Source: Bacteroidales bacterium UBA2287 (GTDB lineage Bacteria > Bacteroidota > Bacteroidia > Bacteroidales > Tenuifilaceae). Taken from it: DNA of 64,000 bases. The notes under the pieces were generated by a model. That model did not search any database. It was given only the letters and a program-made list of their open reading frames with translations, and had not been told where the DNA came from. Made by a program: the position numbers and the translations under genes. Positions 26,281-35,121 of the stretch are shown in pieces. Numbering within the stretch: the first letter of the stretch is position 1; each line of letters starts with the position of its first letter. Location of the stretch: positions 39,956 to 103,955 of the forward strand of contig DDWL01000061.1 of the NCBI GenBank assembly GCA_002345675.1, given 5' to 3'.

Positions 26281-27297
26281 ATGATTTCTCAAGTAGGTAT
26301 AGTAGGAACAGGGATCTATATTCCAGAAGGACGAATGACAGCCAAGCAAATTTCGGAGGCCACTAAAGGTGTTTGGGCTGAGCAAGCGGTTATTGAAAAA
26401 TTGGGAATTCGCGAAATTGTTGTTCCTGGCCCCAACGATGGCACTCAGGAGATGGGTGTAAAAGCTGGGCTTGATGCGCTCAAGAACACAGGGATTGATC
26501 CTAAGAGTATCGACTTAATTCTTTGCATTGGGGAAGAGTGGAAAGAGTACCCATTAACCACTTCGGGCATATACATACAAGAGCAAATTGGAGCTACCAA
26601 TGCTTGGGCAATTGACGTGCAGCAGCGCTGCGGAACAACAGTGGCAGCTATGAAAATAGCTAAGGATATGATGATTGCCGACGAAGACATTAAAACAGTA
26701 ATGATAGTAGGCGGTTACCGTAATGGCGACTTTATTGATTTTACCGACCCCAGCGTATCGTTTATGTACAACCTATCGGCTGGTGCTGGCGCTCTAATAT
26801 TGAAGAAAAACTTTGGTCGTAATCAGTTGTTAGGAACTCATATTGTTACCGATGGAACTCTTGCTCGCGATGCAGGTGTTGAGTTTGGAGGCACTTGCAA
26901 CCCAATAAATAAGGACAATGCCGACGTTGCCTACAAATCGCTTCGCGTTTTCAACGAAAAGCATATGAAAGATAGGCTTAATGAGGTTTCGATGATGAAT
27001 TGGATGCATTGCATTAATCGTGCCTTCGAAAAATCGGGAGTCGACATTTGTCAGTTAGAATACCTAGCCGGATTGCATTTCAAACGATCCATGTACGAAA
27101 GTATGGTTAAAGAATTAGGCCTCACAATGGAGCAAACCATATACCTCGAAAACTATGGGCACTTAGGGCAAATCGACCAAATTCTATCGCTCCATCTTGC
27201 ACAGCAGCATGGAAAACTTAAAAAGGGAACAATTGTATCGATGATTGCTGCAGGAATTGGGTATGCTTGGGGCGCAAATGTTATTCACTGGGGGTAA
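26281..27297 (+). CDS. Divergent KASIII-like protein, second of pair
   Basis: A 338-residue thiolase-fold protein related to KASIII. The likely nucleophile is Cys117 in AIDVQQRCGTTVAAM and a His is kept as His266 in GLHFKRS, but the usual catalytic Asn is His294 in ENYGHLGQID. The pair therefore offers one protein with only the Cys and one with Cys-His-His. The family includes acyltransferases, HMG-CoA-synthase-like and heterodimeric enzymes, so the reaction cannot be set from sequence. Its place in a thiolase/CoA-transferase cluster suggests an acyl-CoA or beta-keto substrate. A 196 bp gap with no clear terminator separates it from the lipoprotein gene. Confidence 0.82.
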   Translation: MISQVGIVGTGIYIPEGRMTAKQISEATKGVWAEQAVIEKLGIREIVVPGPNDGTQEMGVKAGLDALKNTGIDPKSIDLILCIGEEWKEYPLTTSGIYIQEQIGATNAWAIDVQQRCGTTVAAMKIAKDMMIADEDIKTVMIVGGYRNGDFIDFTDPSVSFMYNLSAGAGALILKKNFGRNQLLGTHIVTDGTLARDAGVEFGGTCNPINKDNADVAYKSLRVFNEKHMKDRLNEVSMMNWMHCINRAFEKSGVDICQLEYLAGLHFKRSMYESMVKELGLTMEQTIYLENYGHLGQIDQILSLHLAQQHGKLKKGTIVSMIAAGIGYAWGANVIHWG

Positions 27298-27493
27298 ATG
27301 TTTTATTAGTCGCATCACAATAAATTAAGGTTAAACAGTTACTAATCAAAGGTATAAATCAATTTTTAACAGTGTGTATTAAATTAGTCAACCCACTGTA
27401 TTTTTAACTTTCATTTAACTTCTTCTTAATGTGTTATTACTTAGTGTCGTTATTATAAAACTCGATTAATCCTAACCATTAAACTTTTAAAAA

Positions 27494-28309
27494 ATGAAAA
27501 AACTATTTTATTTACTAATGTTTGCTGCAGCCTTTGTTTCGTGCAGCGAGGAGGCTGAAAACTTAGCCCCTGAGTTCCTTACAGCGGTGTTGTCGTCCAA
27601 CAACGAAACATTAACAGTTACATTTTCTGAAGCAGTTTATGCCAATGCAAATATGGCCGGAGCTTTAACCGATGCCAATATTGATGTTGCAATTGAGGGT
27701 GTCGATTTTACATATACTGTAACCCATGTAGCTGGTGCTACTACCCTCGAAATTGGGTTAACAATTACTTCCGTTACTGTTGGAACTGAAGTTGTAAAGG
27801 TAGGTCCTAAGAGCGCTACTTCCGTTTACGATACTGAAGGCAAAGCTATGCTAGCCGATGCAGAAGTTATATCGGGTACTTTAGTACGCGATATGGGTAT
27901 AATTAGTAAATGGTACTCATCGGGATCTAACGTTGCGCCTCTTCTTGTAACCTATTTCCAAGTCGATTCAATTTATGCAGAATTTAAGGAGAATAAAACC
28001 TACGTTGTAAGGCAATTCAATATAGGCAATACAAGTGGAACACCCGATGTTATATTCGATGGAACTTTTGAAATTCAGAAAAGCAATGTTGGTGAAATTT
28101 GGACCATTGTTTTGACCCAAAACAATCCTTATGCTGCTGTTGCATCGGGTATTTTCGAAATTAAAACGGGCCCTGAGGTTCTTTGGTACGAAGTTGCTCA
28201 AACATCGGGAACTCAGAATGTTCCTCCTACCCCTGCTGGAGGTTTCGGAAGCACCAATGGTGGAACCTTAGGTAACTGGAACATTCAAAAATATATTCGC
28301 ATACCTTAG
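27494..28309 (+). CDS. Surface lipoprotein with Ig-like N-terminal domain
   Basis: The signal peptide MKKLFYLLMFAAAFVSC ends in a lipobox with Cys, and the mature start CSEEAE carries the acidic stretch that directs Bacteroidota lipoproteins to the cell surface. Residues 25-130 look like an Ig-type/SwmB-like beta domain (PEFLTAVLSSNNETLTVTFSEAVYANA). Residues 135-271 form another beta-rich domain with many aromatics and no family that I recognise. Position before an outer-membrane barrel and a lipoprotein hydrolase suggests substrate binding at the surface. Confidence 0.72.
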   Translation: MKKLFYLLMFAAAFVSCSEEAENLAPEFLTAVLSSNNETLTVTFSEAVYANANMAGALTDANIDVAIEGVDFTYTVTHVAGATTLEIGLTITSVTVGTEVVKVGPKSATSVYDTEGKAMLADAEVISGTLVRDMGIISKWYSSGSNVAPLLVTYFQVDSIYAEFKENKTYVVRQFNIGNTSGTPDVIFDGTFEIQKSNVGEIWTIVLTQNNPYAAVASGIFEIKTGPEVLWYEVAQTSGTQNVPPTPAGGFGSTNGGTLGNWNIQKYIRIP

Positions 28310-28326
28310 TTTTTTAGGTTTTTCTT

Positions 28327-28439
28327 AAGTGGTTGTTCAGTAATTAACCCATCATTTCGTAAATTTCTTTCGAAATAATGGATTCCATTTCCAATCTTTT
28401 TAAATAGTTTGAATAGGAAAAATTATTGAACAACCACTT
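28327..28439. mobile_element. MITE-like nested palindromic element
   Basis: A 113 bp element bounded by 19-bp near-perfect terminal inverted repeats, AAGTGGTTGTTCAGTAATT and AATTATTGAACAACCACTT (one mismatch). A second inverted pair lies inside, CCATCATTTCG and CGAAATAATGG (one mismatch). Such size and end structure are typical of a miniature inverted-repeat transposable element, but a strong attenuator or terminator is an alternative, as T residues follow the right arm. No clear target duplication can be called in the AT-rich flanks. Confidence 0.5.
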
Positions 28440-28462
28440 TTTTAATCAAAAAATCGTTTATC

Positions 28463-30067
28463 ATGAAGCATAAATTTATACTTACAATTATTGGGGTGCT
28501 CCTATATTCAATTGTTTCAGCACAAACCGATAATAGCATGAGCGGATCGGCAGGGACCTATAGTGCCGACATTCCGTTTCAGGCAAAGGTGAATAAGGAG
28601 TTTCAGTTCTTTGCTTTTTATATCAATCAAACTGTTGGTTCCAATATGTTTCCCAAAAGTAGTTTGTTCAGCGGGCAGCTGGTTGGCCGACTTTTTGGAC
28701 CAAACTCATCAACTACTGCCGACACAGTACTATCGAAGTATGTAGAGCAACGGTTAATACCATTCTTTATTTACCAACCTAAACTTTTTAATGGAAAGGC
28801 AATCTTGCGAGCCTCCTTTGAAATTGACTGGACTTGGGGCGACCAAGCTTATGGCTTAAGTGGCAATAAAGGCTCAGCAATTTCGGCCGATCAAGTCAAT
28901 ATTCAAACACAAAACATTGAACTTGAGTTAATTCCATTTAAGGATTGGTACATAAATTTAGGCTTACAGCGAATGTTCGATACTCCCTATAATCCCTACC
29001 GAACATATTTCGACAAAATGACTACAACCGGTTATCGCTTAGCCTACTGGGGTACCGATGGTGTTGGTATTTCGGTTCGTCGCGATAAGGATTTTAACTC
29101 AATTAAAGCAGGCTACTATAAACTTTACGAAAACGATGCTGAACTAAATGACGATGTTAACCTATTCGAGTTTATTTACCATCAAAAAATTTCAATGACC
29201 TGGACAGCAGGCGCTTCGGTTTACTATGTTCAGGACAGAGGAATGAACAAAGGTGGCGTTTCGGTTTTTGGGCAAGGCTTAACCAGTACGCTTGCTAACT
29301 ATAACGGTGCATTTGTTTTTAATTTAGGCACCAACGATTACAAGGCCGACATTGCCTGGACAGGTTTTTACTTTGGTCGAAATGTCGATTTTTGGATTGA
29401 CAGGTGGCAACTAACAGGTTTCTTAAACTACAACTTGGGTAGTGTTTATGCAAAACAGGGAAGCGATTATGTAAAACGAGCCGATATTGGTGGCCTTGGC
29501 ATGAATATACGCGGGGCATACCGTTACGGTCAAACTACTGGCGATTATATTTCAACAGACATAGTTTACACAACTGGCGATGGCGATGGTATTGCAAATG
29601 GTAAATACTCGGGAGTTATTACCGGAAATACGTGGGGAATGCCAGCAAATATTTTTGTAAGTTCTGGTACATATATTCTTTTTCCACATGCCAATGTTGT
29701 GAACCGTTATACACCTGTAATTTCTGATATTTCGAATATGGGCTACGGTGTTACTGCTGGAGTACTAAATTTTTCAAACGATTTTATACCAAATAAAATT
29801 AACGGAAAGATAGGCTTTGCTGCGGCAAACAGCACTGTTAAACCCCAAAACGGAGGCAAGTTTATGGGCTGGGAAGTAAATGGAGCCATTAAGTATAACT
29901 TTGGTCCATTTATGAGCCTCGAACTGCACGGAGCATATTTGTCGTTAGGTGAATTTTTCGATAGTAACGATGCATCGCATGGGTCCGACATTAATAGTAT
30001 TTATACTACTAAAAGGCCTACTAATCCTTGGACTACCTTCTTGGTTTATAAATGGTTAATATTTTAA
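28463..30067 (+). CDS. Outer-membrane beta-barrel (porin-like) protein
   Basis: A 534-residue exported protein: signal peptide MKHKFILTIIGVLLYSIVSAQ, then alternating hydrophobic and aromatic strands through to a C-terminal aromatic end, VYKWLIF, as in outer-membrane barrels. Segments such as GYRLAYWGTDGVGISVRR and FMSLELHGAYLSLGE fit membrane strands. There is no TonB box or plug, so it is probably a porin-like channel, not a TonB-dependent receptor. Its neighbours, a surface lipoprotein and a lipoprotein hydrolase, make it the likely outer-membrane entry for the cluster's substrate. Confidence 0.72.
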   Translation: MKHKFILTIIGVLLYSIVSAQTDNSMSGSAGTYSADIPFQAKVNKEFQFFAFYINQTVGSNMFPKSSLFSGQLVGRLFGPNSSTTADTVLSKYVEQRLIPFFIYQPKLFNGKAILRASFEIDWTWGDQAYGLSGNKGSAISADQVNIQTQNIELELIPFKDWYINLGLQRMFDTPYNPYRTYFDKMTTTGYRLAYWGTDGVGISVRRDKDFNSIKAGYYKLYENDAELNDDVNLFEFIYHQKISMTWTAGASVYYVQDRGMNKGGVSVFGQGLTSTLANYNGAFVFNLGTNDYKADIAWTGFYFGRNVDFWIDRWQLTGFLNYNLGSVYAKQGSDYVKRADIGGLGMNIRGAYRYGQTTGDYISTDIVYTTGDGDGIANGKYSGVITGNTWGMPANIFVSSGTYILFPHANVVNRYTPVISDISNMGYGVTAGVLNFSNDFIPNKINGKIGFAAANSTVKPQNGGKFMGWEVNGAIKYNFGPFMSLELHGAYLSLGEFFDSNDASHGSDINSIYTTKRPTNPWTTFLVYKWLIF

Positions 30068-30083
30068 AATGGGAGGACAAACA

Positions 30084-31028
30084 ATGAAAATAAAAATAGT
30101 ATTAATTACAGTAATGTCTGTTCTTCTCTCGGCTTGTTCTTCTTATACGAAAATCCCAAAACTTAACTCGATGAGCGAGTTAAAATATAGAGTTGATGTA
30201 AAGTACGCTAAACTTTCAAACAACGTTACTCTTGCCTATTCCGATGAAGGACAGGGAAAGGAAACTATAATTTTCGTTCATGGTTTAGGTAGTTATATAC
30301 CCGCATGGGATAAAAACATTGCTGAATTAAGTAAAAATTACCGATGCATTGCTGTTGATTTGCCTGGCTACGGAAAATCGTCGAAGAATCCACACAGCGG
30401 ACTTATGAGTTTCTATGCCGATGTAATAATTGAGTTCATTAATGAAATGGGATTTAAGCAGGTGAATATAGCAGGGCACTCAATGGGCGGACAAATTTCG
30501 ATGCTTATTGCTTTACATAAACCTGAAATTGTTAAAAGCCTTATACTTGTTGATCCTGCTGGCTTCGAAGCATTCCATCCTGGTCAAAGGCAATGGTTTA
30601 AGGACGTTATGTCCATGAATTTGGTTAAGTTAACACCACTCGAAGCAATTGAGACAAACCTTGCTACAAACTTTTACAATATGCCTAAGGATGCTCAATT
30701 TATGATTACCGACCGAGCAGCCATGCGAACAGCGAGCGATTTCGACAACTATTGTTATACCGTTAGCGTTTCGGTTGCCGGTATGGTTAATGAGCCTGTA
30801 ATTGACAAGTTGGAACAAATATCGCAGCCTACCCTTATATTTTTTGGCGAAAACGACAACCTTATCCCAAACCGTTACCTTAATCCTGGCAGAACTGTTG
30901 ACATAGCAAAGTTTGGAGCGTCAAAAATTAAGAACAGCAAGCTGGTAATGGTTCCAAAGTGTGGGCACTTTATGATGTTTGAAAAGTATGAAACGTTCAA
31001 CAGAGAAGTTAGCGAATTCTTAAAATAG
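30084..31028 (+). CDS. Alpha/beta-hydrolase lipoprotein
   Basis: A 314-residue hydrolase with a lipoprotein signal, MKIKIVLITVMSVLLSAC. Fold motifs are present: oxyanion loop FVHGLGSYIPAWD, nucleophile elbow GHSMGGQ with the catalytic Ser, an acid in FFGENDNLIP, and the His in PKCGHFMMFE. It is probably an esterase or lipase attached to a membrane and facing the periplasm or surface. I start at ATG 30084 because GGAGG lies seven to eight bases before it and the upstream ATG at 30069 would spoil the signal peptide start. It begins 16 bp after the barrel gene and the next gene is six bp on, so the three are one unit. Confidence 0.88.
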   Translation: MKIKIVLITVMSVLLSACSSYTKIPKLNSMSELKYRVDVKYAKLSNNVTLAYSDEGQGKETIIFVHGLGSYIPAWDKNIAELSKNYRCIAVDLPGYGKSSKNPHSGLMSFYADVIIEFINEMGFKQVNIAGHSMGGQISMLIALHKPEIVKSLILVDPAGFEAFHPGQRQWFKDVMSMNLVKLTPLEAIETNLATNFYNMPKDAQFMITDRAAMRTASDFDNYCYTVSVSVAGMVNEPVIDKLEQISQPTLIFFGENDNLIPNRYLNPGRTVDIAKFGASKIKNSKLVMVPKCGHFMMFEKYETFNREVSEFLK

Positions 31029-31034
31029 CATACC

Positions 31035-31433
31035 ATGGACACTATTACTATCGGAAAGCACTGTAGCATTGATTTTATGCACGATGTACCTTGCGTTTAT
31101 ATAAAATGGGTAGGTTTGCCCGATAGTGCGGAGTTTCAAAAAGGGTGCGACTCGGCCCTTGATTTACTAAAAAGAAAAGGTGTGTCGAAAGTTATTACCG
31201 ATAGCTCCGAAGCAAGTGTATTCTCATTATCCGATCAGCGTTGGCTAAACGAAAATTGGCTGCCCCGAGCCGAAAAGGCAGGTTACCATCACTCGGCTGC
31301 TGTTGTTGGCAATAACGATGCATTTATTAAGTTTGCCGTAAATAACATTAGCGCTAAGCGCGATACATCGAAGTTTACAAGCAAAATTTTCACAACCATC
31401 GACGAAGCAAAAAAATGGTTGCAAGCTTTGTAA
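31035..31433 (+). CDS. STAS/SpoIIAA-like small protein
   Basis: A 132-residue cytoplasmic protein with alternating beta and alpha elements, VYIKWVGLPDSAEFQKGC, VSKVITDSSEASVFSLSDQRWL and FTTIDEAKKWLQAL. The pattern resembles the SpoIIAA/STAS-like group found in many Bacteroidota as stand-alone proteins of unknown role. No conserved phosphorylation Ser can be pointed out with confidence. It is the last gene of the run that begins with the thiolase; a good terminator follows. Confidence 0.55.
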   Translation: MDTITIGKHCSIDFMHDVPCVYIKWVGLPDSAEFQKGCDSALDLLKRKGVSKVITDSSEASVFSLSDQRWLNENWLPRAEKAGYHHSAAVVGNNDAFIKFAVNNISAKRDTSKFTSKIFTTIDEAKKWLQAL

Positions 31434-31462
31434 ATTTTTTATTATATTTTTTTGCTAAATTG

Positions 31463-31486
31463 AACCGGCTTAGGCCGGTTTTTTTT
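31463..31486 (+). terminator. Intrinsic terminator
   Basis: AACCGGC-TTAG-GCCGGTT with an eight-T run directly after it, 30 bases past the STAS-like gene. It is the clearest intrinsic terminator in the window and marks the end of the 20-31 kb cluster. Confidence 0.9.
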
Positions 31487-31518
31487 ATGCTAACTAATTG
31501 CATTAACTAAGCACCTGA

Positions 31519-32940
31519 ATGCGTAACAAACTTTCAACCTTTTCGGAATTTGCTAACACGCTCTACCCTCATGAGGCCGAATATTTACTTTCAGTTCAGC
31601 AATTCAACAAGGCCGATAACCTTAAAGTTGTCAACCTTATAATTTACAACAGCAAAAACCCGCTAAACCTACAACCCTATTCAACTGCAATCGATAAGCG
31701 AACCTACTCATACATTAAAAAATGGATTGAAGATACCCTATCGAAAGTTGATGTTGATTTGTTTTACAATTGGCTTATTGAAATTGAAAAGCAGGTAATG
31801 TCCGACTCCATTTTACCCGAAGAGGAGAAAGTTTTACTCGAAAAATCAACTATAATCGACTCAACACACTACTACTTCATACGGTTTTACCAAGTGCTTC
31901 AGCACTACCGCGACTACTTAATGGTTCGAAATAGAACTAGGTACTACGAAGAAATAACATCGTACCTCGACAAATACAACAACCAGTACGTACGTTCAGT
32001 TGGGTTAAATAACGAGCTTAATGCAGCAGCCGAAAAGGTTGTGTTTCAACTGACCAAAACTAACGACGAGTTTGTTCTTTGGGAAAACCTTTTTAGAGAT
32101 ATTTACTTCGACCTTTCGCTCGATGGATACACACGCTACCGCGCAGTTGTTCGACTAACTATTCTTTACTACTACGCTCGCGAATTCGACAAACTTCGAA
32201 CTGTTTACGAACATTTAGACATACAATTTAAAACCAATATTTTTTATTCCAAAAGAATTTTGGCTAACTATTATGCCAATAGGGCTATGATGCATTCGAA
32301 GTTAAATGAACTCGATGATGCAGAAAAATACGGTTACCTATCCATACGCCAGCATAATAGCGACTTTCTGTTCTATTTGGTGAGCCTTTGTGGTGTTTTA
32401 CTTAAAAAATCGAAGAATACAGAAGCGTTACATTTAATGACTAACTCAATTTCGGAGCTTAAGAATACCATTAGTTTTTACTATAAAATTGGGTTTGTTT
32501 CGTTTTATATTAAAACTCTCGATGCAAGCAATTTACACGAAAAAGCGGTGAGCTATGCAACTACATTTTTCGAGGGATATAAAAGCGAAATATTCAAATT
32601 TCGTTGGCACTTATTCTTTAGTTCCTTTATGCAAGTGCTAATTCGAGCCGAGAAATATTCGAAGGCAATATCATACACCCGAAGGTATAAACTAGTGGCA
32701 AAGGAGAAGCAGAGTTCGGATAAAGGGGCATATTTACCCATTATTTTTTGGTATACTTTGCTTGCTGAGTATATGGAGGGAATAACCTCGCTCGAAAAGT
32801 TTAAAGCAAGCATTATTAGCTCGGGAAAAGAGCTTATAAAGCAGAAATACCAATCGCGAAAGGTATTTGAACTTTTAGATAAAATGGCTTTTGTGCTACC
32901 AAACGAGATAAAGGAAATTAAAGAAGTGCTCTGTAAGTAG
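31519..32940 (+). CDS. Alpha-helical repeat protein, unknown
   Basis: A 473-residue protein, apparently all helical, with no signal peptide or membrane segment. The middle region (about residues 220-400) has the spacing of aromatic and small residues seen in TPR-like repeats, such as RILANYYANRAMMHSKLNELDDAEKYGYLSIRQ and LHEKAVSYATTFFEGYKS. N-terminal 200 residues are rich in Tyr and charged residues. The role is unknown; TPR-type proteins act as scaffolds. It has its own transcription unit between a terminator and a repeat-rich gap. Confidence 0.6.
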   Translation: MRNKLSTFSEFANTLYPHEAEYLLSVQQFNKADNLKVVNLIIYNSKNPLNLQPYSTAIDKRTYSYIKKWIEDTLSKVDVDLFYNWLIEIEKQVMSDSILPEEEKVLLEKSTIIDSTHYYFIRFYQVLQHYRDYLMVRNRTRYYEEITSYLDKYNNQYVRSVGLNNELNAAAEKVVFQLTKTNDEFVLWENLFRDIYFDLSLDGYTRYRAVVRLTILYYYAREFDKLRTVYEHLDIQFKTNIFYSKRILANYYANRAMMHSKLNELDDAEKYGYLSIRQHNSDFLFYLVSLCGVLLKKSKNTEALHLMTNSISELKNTISFYYKIGFVSFYIKTLDASNLHEKAVSYATTFFEGYKSEIFKFRWHLFFSSFMQVLIRAEKYSKAISYTRRYKLVAKEKQSSDKGAYLPIIFWYTLLAEYMEGITSLEKFKASIISSGKELIKQKYQSRKVFELLDKMAFVLPNEIKEIKEVLCK

Positions 32941-33039
32941 TTATTTTTTGTCGTTTAACCTCAAATTGCAAATAGGGCAAGCGTATTACGAATTACTTAA
33001 AATATTCGTAACTAATCAGTTTCTAATTTAAAATATAAT

Positions 33040-33165
33040 TGCCACAGATTAACTTCCCTGCCTGCCGAAGTGATGGCACGCAGGCAGGGTTGAGGGCTAA
33101 AGCCGTTCTCAGATTTAAACAACCAAAGGTTGTTTTATCTGAGGAAATTCTAAATAAATTGCATA
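33040..33165. repeat. Cluster of palindromic repeats
   Basis: Inside the 606 bp gap between 32941 and 33546. CCCTGCCTGC (33056-33065) pairs with GCAGGCAGGG (33080-33089), then comes GGGCTAAAGCC, part of the REP-like core, and CTCAGATTTAAACAACC-AAA-GGTTGTTTTATCTGAG (33108-33143) forms a 36-base hairpin. No gene or gene remnant was seen in the gap. Confidence 0.6.
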
Positions 33166-33331
33166 TTTTTAATTTGATAATATGTGGCATGTGATTGAAA
33201 TATAGCGACATAAGCACACTGATTAGTTGCAAATATTCTAATTGAAATCGCATTAGATTTTTCATATTTGATTATTTGTGCCGTTAGATACTTAATATTT
33301 GTAAAACTCAAATACAGTATATGACAACCTG

Positions 33332-33363
33332 CCTTTAGGTACGGAATATTCTGTGCCTAAAGG
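33332..33363. repeat. Palindromic element
   Basis: CCTTTAGG at 33332-33339 pairs with CCTAAAGG at 33356-33363 across a loop containing GGAATATTC. It resembles the TGTCCC-GTTA-GGGACA plus AAAATATCGG element at the right end of the window (63967) in layout: a short hairpin next to an AATATT/AATATC motif. Confidence 0.45.
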
Positions 33364-33546
33364 AACAGCGAAATTGGTTGGTATAACGTTATCTAAATTT
33401 ATTCTTTCCTAACGGGACTGGTATCATTTAAATGTGTTTACCCTTAATTAGCAAATTCCATATTTGCTTTTAAAATTTCAACTCCTATCTTTATCGTTTC
33501 AAATACAATCCCTAAAAACCATTATAACCCTTTAAACCATAATCTA

Positions 33547-34947
33547 ATGCACCCAATTCTCGAAAAGATTAACTATGTTATTCAGCTATACAACGACTAT
33601 GTTGGAGGCTACCTAATTCTTATGCTTCTTGTGCCAGCAGGCATTTACTTTACATTGCGCTTTAAATTTTTACAAATTACCCATTTTCGCCATGCCCTTA
33701 AACTTGTTGCAGGTAAGTATAGTAATAAGCACGACACCGGCGATGTAAGCCACTTTAAAGCCCTAACCACTGCCCTTTCGGGCACAGTTGGAACGGGAAA
33801 TATTGTAGGCGTTTCGCTTGCCATATACATAGGGGGCCCTGGAGCTATTTTTTGGCTTTGGGTTACGGGTTTCTTTGGAATGATGATAAAAATGGTGGAG
33901 TGTACCCTGGCCCAAATTTACCGAAAGGTAAATGCCGATGGTACAATATCGGGTGGCCCAATGTACTATATCGAAATTGGCTTAAAGGATCGCCTTGGGA
34001 AATTTGCCAAGCCCCTTGCGCTAATATTTGCCGGAGCAGCAGCCCTTTGCACACTAGGAACTGGTAATATGGCGCAGGCAAACTCAATTTCGGGCGTTTT
34101 GCTGTCGAGTTATAATGTGCCCGTTCTTATTACGGGTATTATACTTGCCGCTTTAGTTCTGCTTATTATTGTGGGCGGCTTAAAGCGAATTGCCAATGTA
34201 ACATCGACTTTAGTTCCGTTTATGGCGGCGCTTTACTTTGCGGCTGCTATTATTGTTATTATGGTTCACTGGCGCGACATTCCCGGTGCTTTTGGCTTAA
34301 TTGTTCGTAGCGCATTTAACGGCACTGCAGCCACTGGTGGTTTTGTTGGTTCAACATTTATAATGACACTGGTTTGGGGCGTTCGCCGTGGATTGTTTTC
34401 GAACGAGGCAGGGCAAGGCTCGGCTCCAATGGCACATGCTGCAGCTAAAACCGAGCACCCAATGCGCGAAGGTATTGTTTCGTCGCTCGAGCCCTTTGTC
34501 GACACAATTGTAATTTGTACTCTAACTGCTCTTGTGGTTGTAATTACGGGCGCTTGGTCGTCGGGTGTAAAAGGGGTTGGCATGACCGTTTTAGGTTTCG
34601 AGGAGGGAATGGGCAGAATTGGACTTGCCTTTGCTGCAAAGCATGTTGTAACCCTTGGCCTTTTACTTTTTGCATTTTCCACAATTATTAGCTGGTCGTA
34701 CTACGGAAGTCGTGCCATTCAGTACCTTATAGGCGACAAGGCCATTAAGCCTTACTACTTAGTATTCGCGCTATTCTCGTTTTTGGGAGCCATTTGGGGT
34801 CTCGAAATAGTTTGGAACTTTGTCGACATGGTTATAACTTTTATGAGTATACCTAACCTAATTGCAATCCTGCTGCTCTCGCCTGTTATGGCTAAGGAGG
34901 TAAAGCGGTACAGGGAACACTTAAAGGCTACCGAAGGGAGAAAGTAG
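33547..34947 (+). CDS. AGCS family sodium:alanine/glycine symporter
   Basis: A 466-residue inner-membrane transporter with about eleven hydrophobic segments. Family signatures include FKALTTALSGTVGTGNIVGVSLAIYIGGPGAIFWLWVTGFFGM, GGPMYYIE and RRGLFSNEAGQGSAPMAHAAAKT, the AGCS sodium/alanine-binding regions. It would bring alanine or glycine into the cell with sodium. The gene stands alone and a convergent heptamer array starts directly after the stop codon. Confidence 0.94.
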   Translation: MHPILEKINYVIQLYNDYVGGYLILMLLVPAGIYFTLRFKFLQITHFRHALKLVAGKYSNKHDTGDVSHFKALTTALSGTVGTGNIVGVSLAIYIGGPGAIFWLWVTGFFGMMIKMVECTLAQIYRKVNADGTISGGPMYYIEIGLKDRLGKFAKPLALIFAGAAALCTLGTGNMAQANSISGVLLSSYNVPVLITGIILAALVLLIIVGGLKRIANVTSTLVPFMAALYFAAAIIVIMVHWRDIPGAFGLIVRSAFNGTAATGGFVGSTFIMTLVWGVRRGLFSNEAGQGSAPMAHAAAKTEHPMREGIVSSLEPFVDTIVICTLTALVVVITGAWSSGVKGVGMTVLGFEEGMGRIGLAFAAKHVVTLGLLLFAFSTIISWSYYGSRAIQYLIGDKAIKPYYLVFALFSFLGAIWGLEIVWNFVDMVITFMSIPNLIAILLLSPVMAKEVKRYREHLKATEGRK

Positions 34948-34948
34948 G

Positions 34949-35069
34949 CAGTCTTCAGTCCACAGTTATCAGTTATCAGTTATCGGTTCCCGACTGCCGA
35001 CTGCCGACTGTGGACTGAAGACTGTGGACTGAAGACTGTGGACCGCAGACTGCAGACTGCAGACTGATG
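34949..35069. repeat. Heptamer repeat array D (convergent)
   Basis: Five NNNCRGT units (CTTCAGT, CCACAGT, TATCAGT, TATCAGT, TATCGGT; 34953-34987), five spacer bases, then eleven ACYGNNG units in the opposite sense (34993-35069: ACTGCCG twice, ACTGTGG/ACTGAAG alternating, ACCGCAG, ACTGCAG twice, ACTGATG). GTCTTCAGTCCACAGT on the left is an exact reverse complement of ACTGTGGACTGAAGAC, which occurs twice on the right. Confidence 0.85.
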
Positions 35070-35121
35070 TTTGATATTGCCGTGTTTTTTTCCCATTTTT
35101 GTTGAAATTTTGAGGAAAAGG

